NCBI GenBank assembly: GCA_012932295.1
Contig: JAAONU010000001.1
Span: forward strand, 30,907,449-30,971,448
Origin: Cyclina sinensis
Taxonomy: Eukaryota; Mollusca; Bivalvia; Venerida; Veneridae
Direction of reading: 5' to 3'
Length of the DNA: 64,000 nucleotides
Positions 57,275-64,000 of the stretch are shown piece by piece. Every line of letters starts with the position of its first letter. Position 1 is the first letter of the stretch. Below the pieces are notes generated by a model. That model searched no databases. It worked only from the letters and a program-made list of their open reading frames with translations, and was not told the DNA's origin. Position numbers and translations under genes: made by a program.

Positions 57275-60200
57275 GTAGGTCTTTTCAGGTCAAATGGGGA
57301 CCATCTCAAACGGAGTATTTTGTATTGTCATAACATTACTTTCTTATTTGTAACAGACGGTTAAAAAATCAGTGGCTCCATTAAGACTCGAACCCAAGTC
57401 CTTCAGCTTAAGCATGGTTACGTTACCAAATGAGCTGTCAAGCCATATGGTTGAGCATGCAAGTCAAATCGGCCTCAAAATAAGTCAAAACGGCCCCAAA
57501 AAAGTCAGATCGTCCCCATTGCATTTTGTATAAGTCGAACCGGCCCCAAAATAAGTCAGATCGGCCCCAAAACTCCTATTCCTCCTATTTATTAATGACC
57601 TGCACAATGGTATAACATCAACAGTGCGTCTTTTTGCAGACGACTGTGTCCTATATCGTAAGGTCCAGTCATATTCAGATTGCCTCACCCTGCAAAATGA
57701 CCTGGATAAACTTCAACAATGGGAACAGACTTGGTTAATGAAATTTAATGTGGCCAAATATGAAGTCATGAGACTATCCAGGCATAAGCAGGTTAACCTA
57801 ATCAAACATAATTACCTGCTGCATGGTCAAGTCCTAGAAGCAGTTGACTCCGCTAAATATCTGGGCATTACCCTAACCAACACCCTAGATTGGTCCAAAC
57901 ATATAGACAGTGTGGCCGGCAAGGCCACTCGAACACTTGGTTTCTTACGTCGTAACCTTTCCTTTGCACCACAGGCCACAAGACTCATGGCATACAAAAC
58001 TTTAGTCAGACCCCAGGTTGAGTATGCGTCCCCTATGTGGAACCCACATACCCAACGTAACATACAAACGATTGAAAAAGTACAGCGCACTGCGGCAAGA
58101 TGGGTATGTAGAATGTGGCTTAGGTCAAGTTGTGTGGGTGACATGTTAACAGACTTAGATTTAGACAGCCTTGAACATAGAAGAGAAGTTTCAGCATTAA
58201 TTGCTGTTTGATAATCTTCTTCTACAAAATACATTATAACCTTGTGTTTATTGATAAGGACATGTATCTAACACCAGTTACAAGTAGGTCACTTCAAACC
58301 AGACATAGTCACCCCTTTCAGTATTCAAGACCCTCTTCACATACAGACTGTTTTAAGTACTCTTTCTTTCCTAGGTTAATAACAGTCTGGAACTGCCTGC
58401 CAGAGTCAACTGTTTCCATTTGCACAGTGGACTCCTTTAAACAGGCAATTAGTTCAATGTAATGTGGTACAACCCTGTACATGGTTTTAACAGGCTAGGC
58501 TTGCTACTTCCGCATGTAATTATAATCTCAGAGCAGTTTGGCCTCAAATTTTCTTTTATTGGTGTATTATACATGAATATTTTTTAACCCATCTGGCTGC
58601 TAATTTGCCACCCACATGACGCAATGATCAGTCTTGATCGAAGTCATTATCGGAAGAAAGAAAGAAAGGAAAACAAGTCAGATCAGCCACAATTTTTTTA
58701 AAAGAAGATTAACAAGATATAATTGCGTTTAAATATTCAACTTGAAAAAACGAAAACAAAGTATCGTTAAATAAAAATAAGCTTTGATGTTAATGAAAGT
58801 AATTTGTTATTAACATAATTTTACATGCATGCATTAATTGCTGTTTGATAATCAACATGACAAACAAAAACAAACTATTGTTAAATTAAATTAGCTTTAA
58901 TGGTAGTGATAATTGTTATTATTAACATAATTTTACACATGTGCGATAATTGCTGTTTGTTAACTTTCTTTTTCTTCTTTTTTAAATACAATTAAATCTA
59001 TATCGGTCATCATTTTTAAATAAAAGGTACCCAAGAAACAAACATTAATTACACGTGTTTAATTGTTAATCATTGTCAGAAATTATCATGAATTGAATTC
59101 AGTGCTTTGTAACAGCAAATATTTGGTGAAGCGATGCTTAATTTCAAAATAAAGAAAATAGTATCATTTCTTTGATTTGACGGGATTAGTGGAGTTAATC
59201 AAATAATCTTGTCATTTATATAGGTGTAGATTGGTATTGTATTTTACGGTACTTTATCTTTATTACTCGTGAAATATCACAATAGAATTGCCCGCTTGGG
59301 TCTTTAATCCATGACGTAAGATCAGAGCAACAGTATTTAGAGTGCGGCTAAATAATCATGTCATTTATATAGGTGTTGATTGGATATTGTTTATTCAATG
59401 TGTCATGAAACAGTACCAGCGCCTGGAAGGTAATTTAATCCACGATATAAGATCAAAGCGATTAATTATAAATAATTGATAATGGTTTATCATTGTCTTG
59501 ATAATGAAACAAATTTGTAAAGACCCCGTGATAGGGCAAAGATTAATTCAATCTTCGCCACTTCAACACCTAAGTCTATATTTAAAACTCCAAATACTTC
59601 AACTAATAGGAAAAGAAAATTAGATTTTTTAGACAAGATTTTCAACATCATCCTGTGTATTTGTTGTCGACATTAAATTTGCAATTTTATAAACTGTTTG
59701 CCAATGGCAATAATATGGTTTCAGATATTTTCAATGTAAAGTATGACTTTAAGATAAACAAAAATGAGGCCGATTTGACTTGGGGCTGATTTGGCTTGGG
59801 GCCAATTTGATTTTTTGAGGACGATTTGACTTGGACCGATTTGACTTGGGGCCGATTTGACTGTAATTCATGGTTGATTATCCCTCAATTGATCATACTT
59901 GGCCATGTAACTGGTGGCTGTTAAGGCTTAACTTCTTATGGAGTAGTCTCACTATTTCAGCTTGGAAGGTGAACCGATTTTATACTTATAGGTTGAATAT
60001 CAAATGATCTTTCTTTTAATACATGTTGACAAAATCTGCTTAACAGCAGACAGAACACTTAGCTTCATAAAACCTATCATCCAAACCAAAAACAAAATGG
60101 TTAAAGAAGTAGCATATAAGACTCTTGTCAGACCTCAGGTAGAATACTCTTCCTCAGTATGGTCAACCTACAATAAACATAATATCAATGAAATTGAAAG

Positions 60201-63200
60201 GGTGCTCTGAAGAGCAATCAGATGGATACATAACAACTATTCCACATATGATGGTGTCTCAGATATGCAAAAGCCACTCTGTTTAAGATCTCTGGAAAAC
60301 AGACAAAGTGATGCTAAATCAATGATGTTTAATAAGATTGTCTTTTCTGTTGTTGCTATTCCTATCCCAACTGATTTTGAAAAACCCAGGAGAATGACTC
60401 ATAACACACACCCCCTCACACTAAAGACAAATCCATACAATTGCCAATTATTACAAATTTTCATTTTTCCTAAGTACACTGATCCTATGTAATAAACTTC
60501 CATCTGACATTGTGCTCCTGCCCAAATAGCTGCAGCCAAGGATCATTCTTGGGACCCCTTGGCACTTTAGATAGTTTAAAAATGCAGATGTTTTCTTACT
60601 GTCTTGTATATGAACCAGTCATTATTATGCCCCCCTTTGAAAAAGAGAGGGCATATTGCTATGCTGCTGTCGGTCGGTCTGTCTGTATGTCCATCAACAG
60701 TTTCCGTTCATTTTCTTTGCAGAGGTTGCACATAATGAAATAAAATTTGGTGTACAGATTTATCATAAGAATATGTAGGTAAAGTTTTGTTTTGGGTTTG
60801 ATCGAACAATTTTTGACAGAGTTATGCCCCTTGGACTTAGAAAAAATCTAATTATTTGCAGTTTCCGTTCATTTTCTTTGCAGAGATTGCACATACCCAA
60901 ATGAAATTTAGTATACAGATTTATCATAAGAATATCTAGGTCAAGTTCTGTTTTGGGTATGATTGAGCAATTTTTGACAGAGTTATGCCCCTTGGACTAA
61001 AAAAAATTCCAATTATTTGCAGTTTCCGTTCATTTTCTTTGCAGAGATTGCTCATACTGAAATGAAATTTAGTATACAAATTAATCATAAGAATATCTAG
61101 GTCAAGTTCTGTTTTGGGTACGATCGAGCAATTTTTGACAGAGTTATACCCCTTGGACTTAGAAAAATTCTGATTATTTGCAGGTTCTGTTCATTTTCTT
61201 TGCAGAGGTTGCACATACTGACATAAAATTTGGTATACAAATTTATCATAAGAATATCTAGGTCTAGTTTTAGCTTAGACACATCATACTTGATAGGTTG
61301 ATGGCTTGATGCATCTCAGATAGTACCTGTAGATAAAATAAATTTCATTTCCATGTACACTGCCCATAATGTATACTGCCGGGGTGGGTGGAGGGGCATA
61401 AGTGTTTCACAAACATCTCTTATTTTCTTTTCTATTGCTAAATGGTATCTGAAAGCTTTATACTGTGTGTACTTAATGTTTTTAGCAATTGGAAGGTATT
61501 TTAATTCTGTAAGAGTTTACAATGAAATGTGTACTACATAAAAATGTGACTGGCAAAAAGACTATAATTATATTTTCTTCAATTTTAAAATTTGTAGGGC
61601 CTGTGCAGTATTGAATTATTTTAAATTTCATAGTTTTCTTCTGTTTTCATATGGCTAATAAGTGAAATAAGTAAATATTGTCATGGTCATTTTAGTGACC
61701 CTGTTGTTGTTGTTATATTTATAGCATAATGCAGGCTCCCTTACAGTTCATGACCAACTTTTGTTTGTATCAACCATCACTGGGAAGTTTTATGCTGTTA
61801 GCAAGCAAACAGGGAAAACTTTATGGTCACTAGATGAAGGTAAGTTTGACCTGTGAATTGCCTGTCATACATCTTGTTACCTTTAAATCTTGTTTAGTTG
61901 TGTATACTTAAAGTCTCTTTTTCTATCCTTCCTTTCTTTTTTCCTTGATTGTGCAGCTTGATATGTAGATGTTTAGACTTCACACATACACAGTTTATCT
62001 TGCTTCGTTCAGTGCTCTTCATCATAATTTTGGTTTTGTAAGAGGGCAGGTCATCCTACCATTTTTATGTGTCCATACTATTACTTTACTTCTCTGTGTA
62101 AGAAGCGGCTAACATATCAACATGAAGAGGCAATTAGGATGTGCGGCAAAAGCCCCGAACCGACAGTCAGCAAGAGATTACAATTTACAGTCTTAAAGTG
62201 ACTACAGTGCCATTTGCAAATATCTGTACAATACCACAGCTAAGACTTATCCTGTAGAAATACATTTGATTAAATGTTGCAGATGTTTTAATATCATTAT
62301 ATACATCTTTCATCTTCAAACCTAGAAGTTACTGTAATGATGAGCTACAGAAATGTTGGTATTGGAAAGTAATCTACATAGTTGATTCATAATTTCAAAC
62401 TTGAAGTCATTTTTAGAGTTCAGTGTGTGTTTTGTTGAATTTATAGTCTGTAGCAAAAACAACTGATCTTTGTTTGCAGAGCCAGTGATAAAAGTACCAA
62501 CAGAGGTTTCTTCAGGGTGAGTATGGAAACAAGTTACTTGAATAGAGCAAGAGAATTTATTGATTAAAAGAGTTTAATGAGTGTTATATGCATATATGCT
62601 GTGTATAATTATAAAAAAGATCATTGTTTGTAAAATAAATAACTTTAGTCAGTTAGTATGCAAATGAAGATAAAACGAACACTTATTGATCATTCTGCAC
62701 AGGGATATATGTGTAAAGAAGGCCTCAGGCAATTAAGAGAAAATGATTAATCAAGTGTTAAATGAAAAATAAAACTTTAAACATGCTTTGCATTCACATG
62801 GTTGTTGTCATAATCTTTTATTGATATTTATATACATAGTATTACATTGGGTCAGGAAATTAGGCCATTGAACTTGTCTATTTATTTCATTAATACAAAT
62901 ACGTGTTTGGACAGTCACCTGTTACCTACAGCTGTTACGAAAATCAATTTTAGTCATCAGTTATTGGTAATAAATGATAAACAATGTCCACTCATTAAAT
63001 GAACCCTTTATGAGAATTGGCTGTAAAGTGTGTGATGGTAACAGCTGTCATACATTTGTATCCTGTACAACATAATGTGCATGCAATACAATAATGAACT
63101 TGGCGATTGTAAAATACGACTTGCTTATTTTTTAAGTATCTACAGTGGGAGAAGTGAAGATATCTGTTTTTCTGCTATGTCTATTTGTTTCTGTTTAAAG

Positions 63201-63629
63201 TAACCCGTAGTCTGATTACAACCCTGACACATCGTCTTTATGTTTCTTACTGATTCTTACATTTGAAATGCATGCATTGATTGTATACAGCTCATCGAAA
63301 AATGTGATGTTAAAAATGTGCCCTACATGTATTCTTCTGAATCTGACTTTAGTCACTGACAATTTTTATCTAAAGAAGGATAAGAAATTGATAGGCAAAG
63401 TAACACTTGAGTTGTAACCTTAGTGGTGACATTTAATTGTCTTATTATAAATGTTAAATGTATGAAGTAGTTTTGTTGAAATCTAGGTACAGCTTTTTAC
63501 CTGACCCTAAAGATGGGAGCTTGTATGCACTCAGTGACAACAGAGAGGGGATCAAGAAACTGCCGTTCACCATACCTGAACTGGTCACCGCCTCACCATG
63601 TAAAAGCACAGAAGGCATCTTGTACACTG
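57194..63629 (+). CDS. ERN1: ERN1/IRE1 ER-stress sensor, 5' part (continues past the window)
   Basis: Four plus-strand exons are visible: 57194-57274, 61725-61839, 62480-62516 and 63487-63629. They read through in frame (phases 0, 1, 2 and 1 at the exits). Residues 1-27 form a signal peptide (MKLYVFRFALLLFSILWSVI). The lumenal sensor domain then begins: QLLFVSTITGKFYAVSKQTG (vertebrate LLFVSTLDGSLHAVSKRTG), EPVIKVPTEV, FLPDPKDGSLYAL, KLPFTIPELVTASPC, and GILYTG. IRE1 is a single-pass ER protein; unfolded protein in the lumen activates its cytosolic kinase-RNase, which splices XBP1 mRNA. Those domains lie right of the window. Intron 1 is 4.45 kb and holds LINE remnants and tandem repeats. Confidence 0.95.
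57373..57444 (-). pseudogene. tRNA-like pseudogene or SINE head in ERN1 intron 1
   Basis: On the minus strand, 72 nt read GGCTTGACAGCTCATTTGGT (A-box-like), then TTGGGTTCGAGTCTT (good B box) and end GGAGCCA, which can pair with the 5' GGCT. The anticodon and T stems have several mismatches, so it is not a functional tRNA gene. Confidence 0.5.
57573..58462 (+). pseudogene. Broken non-LTR retrotransposon, RT C-terminal part
   Basis: The frame reads LLFLLFINDLHNGITST, RLFADDCVLYR (the catalytic FADD motif), then YLGITLTNTLDWSKHI and KTLVRPQVEYASPMWNPHT. It continues, after a frame change with stops near 58,205, to FPRLITVWNCLPESTV and FKQAI. The 5' side is truncated exactly at the phrase array. 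The LINE clade is not determined. It lies sense in ERN1 intron 1. Confidence 0.85.
58750..58960. repeat. Diverged direct repeats of about 110 bp
   Basis: TTGTTATTAACATAATTTTA (58,806) and TGTTATTATTAACATAATTT (58,914) mark two copies, each followed by ATAATTGCTGTTTG or AATTGCTGTTTGATAATC. They lie in the interior of the 57,455-59,869 element. Confidence 0.5.
60094..60491 (+). pseudogene. Second LINE reverse-transcriptase relic
   Basis: KEVAYKTLVRPQVEYSSSVW then NINEIERVL, an in-frame stop and RAIRWIHNNYS. This matches the same region as the 57,573 fragment, but the two are clearly diverged. It has stops and no RT core, and lies sense in ERN1 intron 1. Confidence 0.75.
60625..61275 (+). mobile_element. 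HINE-like element with four 160-bp units
   Basis: Head ATTATGCCCCCCTTTGAAAA with return GAGAGGGCATAT, then GTCGGTCGGTCTGTCTG. The units start with CAGTTTCCGTTCATTTTCTT or a variant at about 60,698, 60,858, 61,018 and 61,180. The 3' hairpin is not evident. It lies in ERN1 intron 1. Confidence 0.6.
61725..61839 (+). CDS. ERN1: ERN1 exon 2, lumenal domain
   Basis: Acceptor tatatttatag at 61714-61724 is chosen over the nearby atgcag because only it keeps frame with exon 1. It encodes HNAGSLTVHDQLLFVSTITG to TLWSLDE. Phase 0 in, phase 1 out. Confidence 0.92.
62480..62516 (+). CDS. ERN1: ERN1 exon 3 (37-nt micro-exon)
   Basis: Acceptor tttgtttgcag ending at 62479, donor gtgagt from 62517. It encodes EPVIKVPTEVSS plus two bases, matching EDPVLQVPTHVEE in vertebrate IRE1. 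Confidence 0.9.
63487..63629 (+). CDS. ERN1: ERN1 exon 4, lumenal domain
   Basis: Acceptor gaaatctag ending at 63486, donor gtaagg from 63630. It encodes YSFLPDPKDGSLYALSDN, KLPFTIPELVTASPC and EGILYT. Phase 2 in, phase 1 out. The next exon is not in the window; 63,631-64,000 is intron. Confidence 0.95.
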
Positions 63630-64000
63630 GTAAGGCAAACCAGATTCAAGTTTTAAAACATTTATGTGAGACAGAGGTGCCTGGATTTACTTCTTCCAAT
63701 CCATTTATTGGGAGAGTGTCAATCTTGACTGCTGCAGTTTTTTCTTGTAAATTATTCTGCTTGTAAGAAGCCATCACAATGAATCATTGAAAACAGCTGC
63801 AAGGATGAAAGCATATAGCTGGTAGAAAAAAAAATATCCTAAACATATCAGAACTAAAGAAGTATGAAATGATGTATACCTGTCAATCAACCTGGTTTAC
63901 TGGTTCTTAATGCTGATGGTAATAACATTTTGATGTGCCAAACAATGATATATTAAAAAAGAATTTTTGCTAAATAATTTTATAATCTTAATATGCCATG

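Larger units (their letters stand above)
57455..59869. mobile_element. Putative foldback-type element with phrase-array ends
   Basis: The left end has five copies of AAGTCAAATCGGCCCCAAAA or variants (57461-57572). The right end has six copies of the inverse GGGGCCGATTTGACTT (59766-59862). ATGGTTGA flanks both sides (57447-57454 and 59870-59877), a possible 8-bp target duplication. Inside are a LINE fragment and AT-rich DNA. Size is 2,415 bp. Confidence 0.55.

Noticed and set aside
57373..57444. Functional tRNA gene
   Set aside because: A and B boxes are good, but the anticodon and T stems contain several mismatches, so it is listed only as a tRNA-like pseudogene.
57827..58234. 135-codon minus-strand frame
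   Set aside because: It is the antisense shadow of the LINE reverse-transcriptase fragment.

Overview
The window looks like nuclear DNA of a bivalve mollusc. The genes are animal-type and interrupted by introns with GT-AG junctions. The spaces between exons are packed with repeat types common in bivalves: hairpin-ended elements with TCCG-rich tracts and 150-170 bp tandem bodies, TTAA-flanked MITEs, and tRNA-derived SINE fragments. The species cannot be fixed from sequence alone.

Layout. (1) 1-10,326, plus strand: the 3' half of TMEM94, a P-type-ATPase-related ER membrane protein, in 12 well-supported exons (589 residues, frame closed) plus one candidate 57-nt GC-AG exon. (2) 10,327-16,367: 3' flank filled with MITEs and tandem-repeat elements. 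(3) 16,368-24,791, minus strand: a complete five-exon cyclophilin A gene (165 aa, all active-site residues present). Its introns carry nested repeats, two 30-bp palindromes and a foldback. (4) 24,900-39,868: about 15 kb with no recognisable gene, holding repeat elements including a near-identical 578-bp tandem duplication and a hAT insertion with perfect 8-bp target duplications. (5) 39,869-50,896, minus strand: a complete TEX2 coding region (942 aa, seven coding exons), an ER-anchored SMP-domain lipid-transfer protein. (6) 57,194-63,629, plus strand: the 5' end of ERN1/IRE1, the ER-stress sensor, covering the signal peptide and the start of the lumenal domain; the gene runs off the right edge.

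TEX2 and ERN1 are divergent neighbours about 6 kb apart, and as I recall their orthologues also adjoin each other in human. TMEM94, TEX2 and IRE1 all act at the ER; cyclophilin A is a cytosolic prolyl isomerase. The most unusual local structures are a 33-bp minisatellite that repeats the 3' splice site of TEX2 exon 3, a nine-codon uORF whose stop overlaps the TEX2 start, a 2.4-kb element with inverted arrays of a short phrase and 8-bp flanking repeats in ERN1 intron 1, and a superfamily of elements whose terminal hairpin is kept in shape but not in sequence. All exon limits come from reading frame, splice consensus and remembered family sequences; no alignment was run.
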